DNA from: Desulfovibrio sp. | GTDB taxonomy: Bacteria > Desulfobacterota > Desulfovibrionia > Desulfovibrionales > Desulfovibrionaceae | DNA: 15,266 nt | Reading direction: 5' to 3' | Assembly: GCA_020217165.1 (NCBI GenBank) | Contig: JAIWOE010000024.1 | Location: forward strand, 1-15,266 | Shown here: in pieces, positions 1 through 7,634 of the stretch | Layout of the letters: every line of letters starts with the position of its first letter | How positions within the stretch are numbered: the stretch's first letter is position 1 | Notes under the pieces: generated by a model | Seen by the model: only the letters and a program-made list of their open reading frames with translations | What the model was told of the DNA's origin: nothing | The model's database searches: none | Translations under genes and position numbers: made by a program

Positions 1-568
1 TGTGCTTGAGGATGGGGTCCAGGTGCAGGGTGCGCTCCCGGGCGTCCCATTCCCAGCCGCCCAGCCCGCCGGCCACCAGGGCCAGCTGATAGCGCCGGTC
101 CCGGGCACGCAGGGCCTCCAGGGTGCGGCGATGGGCGGTTTCATCCTGGGCCACCATGACCACGCCGTATTGCGGCAGGGGGATGGGCGCCACCCAGGCC
201 CGCAGCCAGGCAATCTCGCCATCGCCTCGCTGCAGGCCGAATTCCACGGGCCCGAGTTGTTCTCCCCGGGCCAGAGCCTTCACGGCGGGATATTCATCCG
301 CAGGCAGGGGCGTGCCGTCCGGCCGTAGCAGGGGCCAATGATGGGCGGATGCATCGCATTGGCGCAGGGCTTCCGCGGGCAGGCCGAGAATGGTTGCCGC
401 CGTGGCGTTGGCTTCCAGGATGTTGCCCTGTGGGTCGGTGATGCCCACGGCCACGGGCAGCAGGCTGGCGATGAGGCGGTACAGCGCCAGGGCGTCTTCC
501 CCGGCAGGCAGGCCGGAGGCAGGCGATTCGGCTGGCACGGACGACACCGCCGCCTCACCCTGCCGCAT
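1..568 (-). CDS. PAS-domain sensor protein, 3' end outside window
   Basis: The frame is open from an ATG at 568 down to the window edge, giving about 189 residues without a stop. Residues about 25-150 read as a PAS domain (a [16 protein letters not shown] segment, then a W-rich strand and a VAQDET stretch) followed by a short helical linker. A second PAS unit starts near residue 175 with the typical GGWEWDARE motif. The output domain lies beyond the edge, so it may be a histidine kinase, diguanylate cyclase or other signalling protein. The ATG overlaps the end of the upstream hybrid kinase gene by 14 bp in another frame and has no clear Shine-Dalgarno, which suggests translational coupling. 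The two proteins probably belong to one signalling pathway. No transmembrane segment is visible in this part, so it looks cytoplasmic. Confidence 0.72.
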   Translation of the reverse strand, partial: MRQGEAAVSSVPAESPASGLPAGEDALALYRLIASLLPVAVGITDPQGNILEANATAATILGLPAEALRQCDASAHHWPLLRPDGTPLPADEYPAVKALARGEQLGPVEFGLQRGDGEIAWLRAWVAPIPLPQYGVVMVAQDETAHRRTLEALRARDRRYQLALVAGGLGGWEWDARERTLHLDPILKH

Positions 569-2144
569 GCTTGGCGGCGGTGCTGGCCAGCACGCGGTGG
601 AACTCGGTGGCATTCACTGGTTTGGCAATGTAGCCGTCCATGCCGGCGGCGAGAAAGCGTTCCCGGTCCCCTTTGAGGGCATGGGCGGTGACGGCCACCA
701 CCGGAATGTGCGGGTTCAGCCCGGGCACAGCGCCGCTGCGAATACGTTCCAGCAGCTCCAGGCCGTCCATTTCCGGCATCTGAATGTTGGTCAAGACCAT
801 GTCGAACCGACGGATTCGCAGCACATCCAGGGCCTGCAGGCCGTTACCAGCGCAGACGGCCTGATGGCCCTGCTTTTCCAGCAGCCGCACGGCCAGGCGT
901 TGGCTGACGATGTTGTCGTCCACCACCAGCACCTCCAGCGGGTGGGCATCCCCAACCGGGGCGGCCTCGACGGTGGGGCGTGGCGCCAGCACAGCCGGGG
1001 GCTGGAAGGTGGCGGTGAAGTAAAACGTGGAGCCCAGGCCGGGCCGGCTGCGCAGCCAGATGGCGCCGCCCATCATCTCCGCCAGTTCCTTGGCGATGGC
1101 CAGCCCCAGGCCCGTGCCGCCGTATTGGCGCGCTGTGGGGGCCTGCAGGTAGCTTTCGAAAATTTCCCCATGTTTTTCCGGGGGGATGCCCAGGCCGGAA
1201 TCCCGCACGGAAAACAGCAGCTTCACGGGGCTGGGCTGCATGGCCAGGGCGCGGGCCTCCACCTCCTCGCGGCTCATGGGCACGGTGACCATATTCACCT
1301 CCACCTCCAGGCCGCCGGCGTCGGTGTATTTGACGGCGTTGGAGACCAGGTTGCCAATGATCTGCCCCAGGCGGCCGGGGTCGCCGTTCAGGCGGGGGGG
1401 GACATCGGGGCTGATGTGCAGGGAGCAGAAGATGCCCTTGCGCTCGCAGGCGTGGCGGTGCGGCTTGAGGGCTTTGTCCAGGGTGGCCCTGAGGTCAAAA
1501 TCCACCTTGGCCAATTCCATCTTGCGGGCTTCGATTTTGGAAAAATCCAGAATATCGTTGATGATGCGTAGCAGGGTTTCGGCGGAGTCGCGCACGGTTT
1601 CCAGAAAATCCCGCTGCTCGTCGGTGAGGTCCGTGTCCAGGGCCAGCTCGGTCATGCCGATGATGCCGTTCATGGGGGAGCGGATTTCGTGGCTCATGTT
1701 GGCCAGAAAAGCGCTCTTGTGCTGGCTGGCGCGTTCGGCGGTCTGCTTGGCGGAACGCAGCTCCCGCTCGGCGCGGACCTTGAACAGGGCGATTTCGATG
1801 TTGGAATGCAGTTCGCGTTCTTCGAACGGCTTGATGAGGTAGCCGAAGGGTTCGGAAAGCTTGGCCCGCTCCAGGGTTTTTTCATCGGAATAGGCCGTGA
1901 GGAAGATGATGGGCGTGCCCTGGTGGGTGTGGATGAGTTCCGCCGCCTGCACGCCGTCCATCTCGCCCCTGAGCTTGATGTCCATGAGGATAAGGTCCGG
2001 TGTCAGCTCCGCGGCCTTGTCCACGGCTTCCTCGCCGGTGGAGCAGATGGCCGGTACCTTGTAGCCCAGGCGTTCCAGGGTATTCTTGATGTCCAGGGCG
2101 ACGATGCGCTCGTCGTCCACGATCATGATTTCCACGTCAGCCAT
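555..2144 (-). CDS. Hybrid histidine kinase REC-HisKA-HATPase-REC with degenerate C-terminal receiver
   Basis: A 529-residue soluble protein with no transmembrane segment. Residues 1-120 form a receiver with DD at 10-11, phospho-acceptor D55 and K105. A coiled linker leads to a HisKA domain with the H-box [10 protein letters not shown] (His152), then an HATPase_c domain with an N-box ([14 protein letters not shown]), G1 (DSGLGIP) and G2 ([12 protein letters not shown]). A second receiver covers about 403-520. In this receiver the acidic pair VVDDN and the lysine of YIAKP are present, but the residue where Asp is expected is Asn453 ([12 protein letters not shown]). That domain therefore probably cannot take part in ordinary phosphotransfer. 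The start has a GAGGGG ribosome site nine bases upstream. The N-terminal receiver implies that another kinase feeds signals into this one; the overlapping PAS protein is a candidate partner. The ligand and output are unknown. Confidence 0.93.
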   Translation of the reverse strand: MADVEIMIVDDERIVALDIKNTLERLGYKVPAICSTGEEAVDKAAELTPDLILMDIKLRGEMDGVQAAELIHTHQGTPIIFLTAYSDEKTLERAKLSEPFGYLIKPFEERELHSNIEIALFKVRAERELRSAKQTAERASQHKSAFLANMSHEIRSPMNGIIGMTELALDTDLTDEQRDFLETVRDSAETLLRIINDILDFSKIEARKMELAKVDFDLRATLDKALKPHRHACERKGIFCSLHISPDVPPRLNGDPGRLGQIIGNLVSNAVKYTDAGGLEVEVNMVTVPMSREEVEARALAMQPSPVKLLFSVRDSGLGIPPEKHGEIFESYLQAPTARQYGGTGLGLAIAKELAEMMGGAIWLRSRPGLGSTFYFTATFQPPAVLAPRPTVEAAPVGDAHPLEVLVVDDNIVSQRLAVRLLEKQGHQAVCAGNGLQALDVLRIRRFDMVLTNIQMPEMDGLELLERIRSGAVPGLNPHIPVVAVTAHALKGDRERFLAAGMDGYIAKPVNATEFHRVLASTAAKHAAG

Positions 2145-2265
2145 GCACGGTGTCCCCTCGGTGTCCCCGGAAAGTGCCCGAAACAGCCCTTCGCATCAAG
2201 GGGGGCGCGCGCCCTGCAGCACGAAAAAACCGTAAACGGGTACGGTGCGCAGGGGGTAAAAGTCA

Positions 2266-2293
2266 TTGTTTTGTAGGACGAATCTGCTACATT
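2266..2293 (+). promoter_or_regulatory. Possible sigma-70-like promoter for the HD-GYP gene
   Basis: TTGTTT at 2266-2271 and TACATT at 2288-2293 are separated by 16 bases, in the 182-base region between the divergent hybrid kinase and HD-GYP genes. The local sequence is more AT-rich than its surroundings. The match is moderate and not unique, so this is a weak call. Confidence 0.28.
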
Positions 2294-2326
2294 CCGCGGC
2301 ACGTTGCTGCGCAAAGGGGGCGCTTT

Positions 2327-3559
2327 GTGAAGAAACTGTGCGTCGGTGATCTCAAAGTGGGCATGTTTATTGCCGATACCGGTCTCTCCTGGCTGGAGAA
2401 TCCGTATCTGTATGCCCAGGAAGGCATGGTGACAAGCCAGGAGCAGGTGGATGCCCTGGTGAAGGACGGCTACACTGACGTCTTTGTGGATCCGGCCCGG
2501 GGCACGTATGTGTTTGAGGATGACGGGCGCACCGCGGAACAGCACATGGCCGATGGCGTGCTGGCCACCCCGGATGTCAGCTGGGACGGCGCCGAGGCCA
2601 TGGTTGCCCGGCACGAGGCCCTGCGCGCGGAAATGGCCACCGCCAGAAAACTCTACGCCGAGGCCATGCAGAACGTCCGTTCCTTCCTGGATGCCGCCAG
2701 AGACGGCCATATGTTGGAGGTGGCGGCGTCCGAGGCGCTGGTGGAACAGGTCATCGATTCCCTGCTCCGCAGCGACGACGCCCTGGTCTCCCTCACCAAG
2801 CTTAAGACCTTTGACGAATACACCTACACCCACAGTCTCAACGTCTCGGTGCTCAGCGTTTCCTTTGGCAAGGCCTTGCATCTGCCCAAGTCCAAATTGC
2901 GCCTCCTGGGCTTGGCCGGCCTGTTCCACGACCTGGGAAAACAACGCATCCCCCCGCAAGTGCTGAATAAGCCAGGCAAGCTGACCCAGGACGAGTTCGA
3001 GGTCATCAAATCCCACCCCGAACGCGGCCACGCCCTGTGCGCGGCGGGAGGAATCAAGGATACAGAGGTGTTGCGGGGGATTATCGAACACCATGAAAAG
3101 TGCAACGGCTGTGGCTACCCAGGCGGCCTGACTGGCGACGCCGTGCACCTGTTCGGACGCATCATCAGTGTGGCGGATGTGTATGACGCCCTGACCAGCC
3201 GCCGTGTCTACAAGAACGGCATGCTGCCCAACAAGGCCCTCTCCATCATGTACAACATGCGGGGGGAAGACTTTTTCCCAGGCATGGTGGAGCGCTTCAT
3301 CAAGTCCGTGGGCATTTACCCCGTGGGCAGCCTGGTGCGGCTGTCGGATTTCTCCCACGGCGTGGTGGTGACGGCCAACCCTGCCCTGCCGCTGCTGCCT
3401 CTGGTCAAGGTGTCCTTTGACGAGCGCATGCGGCCCCGGGCGCAGGTCCTGGTGGACCTTGCCGAGGAAAAAGCCCTGCACGGCCTGCGCGCCCGCAAAA
3501 TCGTGGATTGCCTGGACCCCCGGGACTACAAGCTGGACATTGCCCCCCTGCTAGCCTGA
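2327..3559 (+). CDS. HD-GYP domain protein, likely cyclic-di-GMP phosphodiesterase
   Basis: A 410-residue protein starting at a GTG preceded by an AAAGGGGG ribosome site six bases upstream; the longer in-frame reading back to 2150 has implausible, Arg-rich composition. Residues 1-60 resemble the DUF3391 N-terminal domain usually found before HD-GYP domains (LKVGMFIADTGLSWLENP). The catalytic domain has HDLGK (H201-D202), HHE (255-257), a GYP motif at 263-265 and VADVYDALTSRR. The canonical HHExxDGxGYP motif here reads HHEKCNGCGYP, with Asn260 in place of Asp. Family knowledge predicts hydrolysis of cyclic-di-GMP to pGpG or GMP by a metal centre; whether the substitution matters is not known. 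It is transcribed divergently from the hybrid kinase. No membrane segment is seen, so it is probably cytoplasmic. Confidence 0.92.
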   Translation: MKKLCVGDLKVGMFIADTGLSWLENPYLYAQEGMVTSQEQVDALVKDGYTDVFVDPARGTYVFEDDGRTAEQHMADGVLATPDVSWDGAEAMVARHEALRAEMATARKLYAEAMQNVRSFLDAARDGHMLEVAASEALVEQVIDSLLRSDDALVSLTKLKTFDEYTYTHSLNVSVLSVSFGKALHLPKSKLRLLGLAGLFHDLGKQRIPPQVLNKPGKLTQDEFEVIKSHPERGHALCAAGGIKDTEVLRGIIEHHEKCNGCGYPGGLTGDAVHLFGRIISVADVYDALTSRRVYKNGMLPNKALSIMYNMRGEDFFPGMVERFIKSVGIYPVGSLVRLSDFSHGVVVTANPALPLLPLVKVSFDERMRPRAQVLVDLAEEKALHGLRARKIVDCLDPRDYKLDIAPLLA

Positions 3560-3565
3560 GTCGGA

Positions 3566-3592
3566 CAGGCGCTTGAGCAAAACGGGCGCCTG
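3566..3592. terminator. Hairpin between convergent genes, possible weak bidirectional terminator
   Basis: CAGGCGC at 3566-3572 pairs perfectly with GCGCCTG at 3586-3592 over a 13-base loop, between the convergent HD-GYP and rhodanese stop codons. There is no T-run on either side, so it is not a classical intrinsic terminator. Confidence 0.35.
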
Positions 3593-3610
3593 AGCCAGAC
3601 GGGGCCGGGG

Positions 3611-4084
3611 TCAGGGTGCTGTGCCGGCGTCCCTGGGCTCCACAGGCAGGCCGGCATCCACCCAGGCGTCCCAGCCGCCCACCAGGGCGTATACATGGGG
3701 GACGCCGTTCTCCAGCAGCCGCAGGCCCACGCGCAGGCTGGTGGACTCGTCATAGCACGTGCAATACAGCACGTAATGCTTCGATTTGTCGAGGGATTTC
3801 GCCCATTCTCCGGCCTGGCGCGGTTCGTGCCGCACGGCGCCCTTGATCTTGTGTTTCTCATGTTCCCAGGAGGAGCCGGTGCGGGCATCCAGGACCACGA
3901 TGGCGGGATCGTCCAGGCGCTCGGCCAGTTCCTCTATGCTCATGCGGCCAATCATGTCCGCGGTGGGCTTGCCTGCAGCATCCTTGGACGCCGCCAGGGC
4001 CGGCATGGCCAGGGCCACCAGGAGCAGGCCTGGCAGGACTACGGCGAGTGAGCAGGCACGGCGGAAGGAAGGACGAATGTTCAT
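3611..4084 (-). CDS. Periplasmic single-domain rhodanese-like sulfurtransferase
   Basis: A 157-residue precursor. The ATG at 4084 has an AGGAGA ribosome site eight bases upstream. Residues 1-31 form a Sec signal peptide (RR near the start, a Leu/Val/Ala core, ALA|AS cleavage site), so the mature protein should be periplasmic. The rhodanese fold shows DAR at 66-68, a SSWEHEKHKIKGA substrate-entry region, and an active-site loop YCTCYDESTS with the probable catalytic Cys108 and a second Cys at 110. It ends with the usual GGWDAWVDAGLP motif. Rhodaneses carry persulfide sulfur; the physiological acceptor is unknown. It lies 103 bases downstream of the ZraR-like regulator on the same strand, so it may be a distal member of that operon or have its own promoter. 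Confidence 0.88.
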   Translation of the reverse strand: MNIRPSFRRACSLAVVLPGLLLVALAMPALAASKDAAGKPTADMIGRMSIEELAERLDDPAIVVLDARTGSSWEHEKHKIKGAVRHEPRQAGEWAKSLDKSKHYVLYCTCYDESTSLRVGLRLLENGVPHVYALVGGWDAWVDAGLPVEPRDAGTAP

Positions 4085-4187
4085 GGAGCAGTCTCTCCTG
4101 AGGCGCTTGCGCTTCGCGGCATGCGGAACGCGGTGACGGTGTACGAAAAAAAAAGAATCTTCCAAGGGGCATCCTCCCGGGCGCGCC

Positions 4188-5570
4188 TTACTCCACCCCA
4201 TATCCCTGCAGTTTTTTGTGCAGGGTGACGCGGGAGATGCCCAGCAGCCGGGCGGCCTCACTCTTGTTGCCGCCGGTTTGGGCCAGGGTCTGCAGGATGG
4301 CGGCCTTTTCCACATCCTCCAGGGTGCGCCCGGCCAGGGAGGGGGGGGCAGGGGTGGTGTCTGCTCCGGCCTGGAGGGGGAGCGGCGCGGCAGCCGCCTG
4401 GCGCAGGGCCAGGGGAAGCTCCCGCTCGCTCACGTATTCCCCGGCTGCCAGCAAGGCCGCGCGTTCAATGGCGTTTTCCAGCTCTCGCACGTTGCCGGGC
4501 CAGCCGTGGCGCACCAGGGCGTCCATGGCCTGCGGGGTGAAGCGCTTGAGGGATTTGCCGTACTTGGCGGCGAATGTATCCAAAAAATGCTGGGCCAGCA
4601 GGGGGATATCCTCCGGACGTTCCCGCAGGGCCGGGACATGGATGTGCAACACGTTGAGACGATAAAACAAATCCTGACGAAACCTGCCGGCGGCCACCTC
4701 GGCTTCCAGGTCGCGGTTGGTGGCGGCGATGATGCGCACATCCACGGTGAGGACGTCGTCGCTGCCCAGGCGTTGCAGCTCTCCCTGCTGGAGCACCCGA
4801 AGCAGCTTGGCCTGGATGAGGGCGTCCAACTCGCCAATCTCGTCCAGAAACAACGTCCCGCCATCGGCCTGCAGGATGCGGCCCTCCCGGCGCTTATCCG
4901 CCCCGGTGAAGGCGCCTTTCTCATGGCCAAAGAGTTCCGATTCCAGCAGCGAGGCCGTGAGGGCGGCGCAATTCAGGGGCACCAACGGCCGCCGGGCGCG
5001 GGCGGAATTAGCGTGCACGGCCCGGGCGATGAGCTCCTTGCCCGTGCCGGATTCGCCGGTCACCAGGGCGGTAGCCTCGCTGCGGGCAGCCACGGCGGCC
5101 ATGGCTAGGGCTTCCTGCAAGGCCGGGCTCACGCCAATGATGCAGCCGGGGTCAAAGGCATCGGGCAACCTGGCGCGCAGGCTGGCATTTTCTTTCTTGA
5201 GCCGGGTGTGGTCCAGGGCGCGATCCAAGGCCAGGCGGACCAGCTCAAAGTCCAGGGGCTTGGTGAGGTAATCATAGGCCCCGGCCTTGAGGGCTTCCAC
5301 GGCCACATCCACGGTGGAATAGGCCGTCATGATAAGCACCGGCACCGCCGGATTGCGTTGCTTGATGCGCGCTAGGGCCTCCACGCCGGAGAGGCCGGGC
5401 ATGCGCACGTCCATGAGCACGGCGTCATACGGCCCTTGCTCCACCAGGGCGGCGGCCTCTTCTCCCCGCGTGGCCGGCGTGACGGCATATCCCCAGCCCT
5501 TGAGCAGCAGGGCTAACGATTCAAGGTGGCCCAAATCGTCATCCACCACAAGGATGCGTGGAATTGTCAC
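4188..5570 (-). CDS. zraR-like: Sigma-54-dependent response regulator, NtrC/ZraR family
   Basis: A 460-residue protein with all three NtrC-class domains. The receiver has D10-D12, phospho-acceptor D54, T82 and K104. The AAA+ domain has Walker A GESGTGKE (172-179), the sigma-54-contacting GAFTGA loop (219-224), Walker B GGTLFLDE and the sensor motifs downstream (RLNV, WPGNVRELEN). The C-terminus is a Fis-type helix-turn-helix (NKSEAARLLGISRVTLHKKL). The start is a GTG whose four bases GTGA overlap the stop of the kinase gene; AAAGGA lies five bases upstream. Coupled translation with the kinase makes it the cognate regulator. It should activate RpoN promoters, most obviously the one in front of the divergent ZraP-like gene. 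Assignment to the Zra type rests mainly on this gene arrangement; the protein alone could be another NtrC-family member such as AtoC. Confidence 0.94.
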   Translation of the reverse strand: MTIPRILVVDDDLGHLESLALLLKGWGYAVTPATRGEEAAALVEQGPYDAVLMDVRMPGLSGVEALARIKQRNPAVPVLIMTAYSTVDVAVEALKAGAYDYLTKPLDFELVRLALDRALDHTRLKKENASLRARLPDAFDPGCIIGVSPALQEALAMAAVAARSEATALVTGESGTGKELIARAVHANSARARRPLVPLNCAALTASLLESELFGHEKGAFTGADKRREGRILQADGGTLFLDEIGELDALIQAKLLRVLQQGELQRLGSDDVLTVDVRIIAATNRDLEAEVAAGRFRQDLFYRLNVLHIHVPALRERPEDIPLLAQHFLDTFAAKYGKSLKRFTPQAMDALVRHGWPGNVRELENAIERAALLAAGEYVSERELPLALRQAAAAPLPLQAGADTTPAPPSLAGRTLEDVEKAAILQTLAQTGGNKSEAARLLGISRVTLHKKLQGYGVE

Positions 5571-7402
5571 GGGTTATCCTTTACGATATTGAAGAATCGC
5601 AATGTGGCCACGGCGCCCGGGCCAGGAATGGCATTGGCCAGACGAACCTCCCCGTGGTGGGCTTCCATGATCTGCTGTACCACCGCCAGCCCAAGCCCCA
5701 CGCCCTGGGGACGCGTGGTGACGTACGGGGTGAACAGGGTGGGCAGCACCTCCTCCGCAACGCCCGGGCCGGTATCCCGCACCTCCAGCACCACGGCCCG
5801 GGCCGGGCCGGCCAGCTCCGTGCGAGCGGTCAGGGTGAGTACGCGGGGCCTGTCCTCCACCCGATGCATGGCTTCCATGGCATTGAGCATGAGATTGAGC
5901 AGGGCCTGGAGGAGTTTGTCCGCATCGCCAAGGATCGCAGGCAAGTCCTCTTGAATCGTATTATTGATTGCGATATTTTGCTGTTCAAAGTCGAATTTCA
6001 GCAATGAGATGCAGCGTTCCACCACATCGTGAATCGCAATTTCCTGCAGCGTGGCATCAGAGGGGCGTCCCAGCTCAAGCAGTTCCCCCACCACTCGGTT
6101 AAGCCGATCCACCTCGCGAAGCATCAGGGACGCCATGCGGTCTCCATCGCTGTGGTCGGGGAACTGGCCACGGAAGAAGGTGGCGGCGGCCTTGATGGCG
6201 CCCAGGGGATTGCGGATTTCATGGGCCACGCCCGCGGCCAGGGAGCCCACGGCGGACAGCTTGTCGCGGCGACGCACGGCCTCCTGCAGGCGTTTGGTTT
6301 CCGTGAGATCCCGAAGGATTACCAGCACGCCGGCGGGCAGGCCCTGGGCCGGCGGCATGGCCGAGGCTGTGAGCTGCACCGGCTGGGGGTCGGCCCCGGC
6401 ATGCGGCAGCAGCAGTTCCTGGTCCACGGGTGCGCCGTCCTGCAGGACGGGGCGGATGGCCTCGGCCAGCACGGGCGGCAGGTGCTCAATGCTGTCCATG
6501 CCGCAGGCGCACGGGCGTCCCAGCATGGCCTCGGCGGTGGCGTTGCAGCGGTCGATGCGGCCGGAAGGGTCCAGCACCAGGCAGCCGGCGGGCATCTGGG
6601 TCAGGGCTTCGGCGGCCAGGGTCTGGGATCGGGCCAGGAGCAGGCGGGATTGCCGGGCGTCTCGCGCCCAGAACAGGCTGCCCACGCCGCCACCCCCTAG
6701 CACGAGCAAGGCCAGGGAGAGCAGGGCGGTGTTGCGCAGGTCTTCGCGGCGGGCGGCGTCAAAGGGTGCGATCTCCAGCCCGACGAACAAGGCATGCCCG
6801 GTGCTGGGGTCCGGGCAGGTGGCGTTGTTCATGCCACACCAGGCCGGCTCGTGGTGCGGAGGCAGGGCGCCCAGCTGGGCGCGCATGGCCGGCGAGCAGT
6901 GCGGGGCCAGGGGGGAATATGTTCTGTAGACCAGGAAGGCCTGACGGCCGTCGGGGGCTTCCACAATGCGCCACTGCGGTGCGCAGCCCGGCGCCAGGGA
7001 GGCCATGTCTGCCTCGTCCCACAGCCTGCCGCCCACATCGGGGGAGCCGGAGTGCAGCTGCAGCCTGCCGCGACCATCGGTCAGGGCCAGAAAGAGCACG
7101 TTGGGCTGGGCGGCCATCTCTTCCAGCAGAATCTGCAACCGGTCGTCCGCGGGGGCACCCCGGCGATGGCCGCGCAATCCCGTGCGTGCCCCGGCTTCCA
7201 CGGCGGTGATGATGGCTTCCCCTTTTTCCAGAAGCAGGGAGGACATGGCCTGCTTGGCGCGGTGGGCGCTCATCCAGGCCATGACACCCACCACCAGCGC
7301 CAGGATGAGGGCTGCTCCGGCGACGGCCCAGGCCGTGGCCGGCAAGCCGGCAGGCGGAGCAGCCTTGGCAGAAGGGGTGGAAGCAGCCTGGGGCGACGAC
7401 AT
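5567..7402 (-). CDS. zraS-like: Membrane sensor histidine kinase, ZraS-like
   Basis: A 611-residue inner-membrane kinase. The ATG at 7402 has AGGAG five bases upstream. TM1 spans about residues 24-44 and TM2 about 225-245, enclosing a periplasmic domain of about 180 residues. That domain contains four cysteines (C140, C169, C189, C196) and several histidines (H168, H183, H184, H203), including HCSPAM and CGMNNATC, which could bind metal or sense thiol redox state. After TM2 come a PAS domain (about 265-385), HisKA with VAHEIRNPLG (His394) and an HATPase_c domain (N-box NLMLNAMEAM, DTGPGV, GVGLGLAVV). It is longer than E. coli ZraS (about 465 residues), mainly because of the added PAS domain. 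The context (coupled NtrC-type regulator, divergent ZraP-like gene) supports an envelope metal or stress signal; the actual ligand is not deducible. Confidence 0.92.
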   Translation of the reverse strand: MSSPQAASTPSAKAAPPAGLPATAWAVAGAALILALVVGVMAWMSAHRAKQAMSSLLLEKGEAIITAVEAGARTGLRGHRRGAPADDRLQILLEEMAAQPNVLFLALTDGRGRLQLHSGSPDVGGRLWDEADMASLAPGCAPQWRIVEAPDGRQAFLVYRTYSPLAPHCSPAMRAQLGALPPHHEPAWCGMNNATCPDPSTGHALFVGLEIAPFDAARREDLRNTALLSLALLVLGGGGVGSLFWARDARQSRLLLARSQTLAAEALTQMPAGCLVLDPSGRIDRCNATAEAMLGRPCACGMDSIEHLPPVLAEAIRPVLQDGAPVDQELLLPHAGADPQPVQLTASAMPPAQGLPAGVLVILRDLTETKRLQEAVRRRDKLSAVGSLAAGVAHEIRNPLGAIKAAATFFRGQFPDHSDGDRMASLMLREVDRLNRVVGELLELGRPSDATLQEIAIHDVVERCISLLKFDFEQQNIAINNTIQEDLPAILGDADKLLQALLNLMLNAMEAMHRVEDRPRVLTLTARTELAGPARAVVLEVRDTGPGVAEEVLPTLFTPYVTTRPQGVGLGLAVVQQIMEAHHGEVRLANAIPGPGAVATLRFFNIVKDNP

Positions 7403-7471
7403 GATGGCTCCTGCGAAGAATCGGTACAGCTGTTCATAAAATTTACATGCGAGGCGTCCATTTGTACAGTT

Positions 7472-7488
7472 CCTGAACGGTGTTCAGG
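7472..7488. promoter_or_regulatory. Perfect 7-3-7 palindrome, candidate ZraR-like enhancer site
   Basis: CCTGAAC, a GGT spacer, then GTTCAGG form a perfect inverted repeat in the divergent zraS-like/zraP-like region. Its centre is about 112 bases upstream of the start site predicted for the zraP-like sigma-54 promoter, a normal distance for an NtrC-family enhancer. An additional TGTTCA half-site lies at 7431-7436, exactly 50 bases from the TGTTCA within the palindrome (7481-7486). Binding by the ZraR-like protein is inferred. Confidence 0.5.
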
Positions 7489-7514
7489 TTGGCGCCGGTG
7501 TTCCACGTTGCTGG

Positions 7515-7530
7515 AGCGAAAAACATGCCA
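7515..7530 (-). promoter_or_regulatory. Sigma-54-like promoter facing the zraS-like gene
   Basis: Read on the minus strand, TGGCATGTTTTTCGCT has GG and GC separated by exactly ten bases and differs from TGGCACG-N4-TTGCT at two positions. Predicted transcription begins near 7504, giving a leader of about 100 bases. The 7472-7488 palindrome would then lie just downstream of this start, which could mean feedback control of the kinase-regulator operon. Confidence 0.45.
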
Positions 7531-7565
7531 GTAATTTCAGGGTACTGTCATTGCTACGCCTGTGT

Positions 7566-7581
7566 TGGCCCAGCCTTTGCT
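7566..7581 (+). promoter_or_regulatory. Sigma-54 (RpoN) promoter for the zraP-like gene
   Basis: TGGCCCAGCCTTTGCT matches TGGCACG-N4-TTGCT with the invariant GG and GC exactly ten bases apart. Predicted start is near 7592, about 43 bases before the ATG. It fits the known sigma-54 control of zraP in enteric bacteria and the NtrC-family regulator next door. Confidence 0.72.
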
Positions 7582-7634
7582 TAATCAAAGGCAACCCGCT
7601 GACACCATGTACATTCCTTTCAAGGAGCTTCTCC

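Noticed and set aside
2297..2312. Sigma-54-like GGCACG...TTGC element before the HD-GYP gene
   Set aside because: The GG to GC spacing is 9 or 11 rather than 10 bases.
2150..2326. N-terminal extension of the HD-GYP protein
   Set aside because: Arg/Lys-rich, unlike the family, and runs across the candidate promoter; the GTG at 2327 has a strong ribosome site and begins exactly at the DUF3391-like domain.
2123..3481. Open frame of about 452 codons antisense to the HD-GYP gene
   Set aside because: Shadow frame; the plus strand carries every HD-GYP motif and a good ribosome site.
4146..4154. Run of nine A (T on the minus strand) between the ZraR-like gene and the rhodanese gene, as an intrinsic terminator
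   Set aside because: No stable GC-rich hairpin directly precedes the T-run on the minus strand; GGCGCGCC further back is too far away. Left unassigned.
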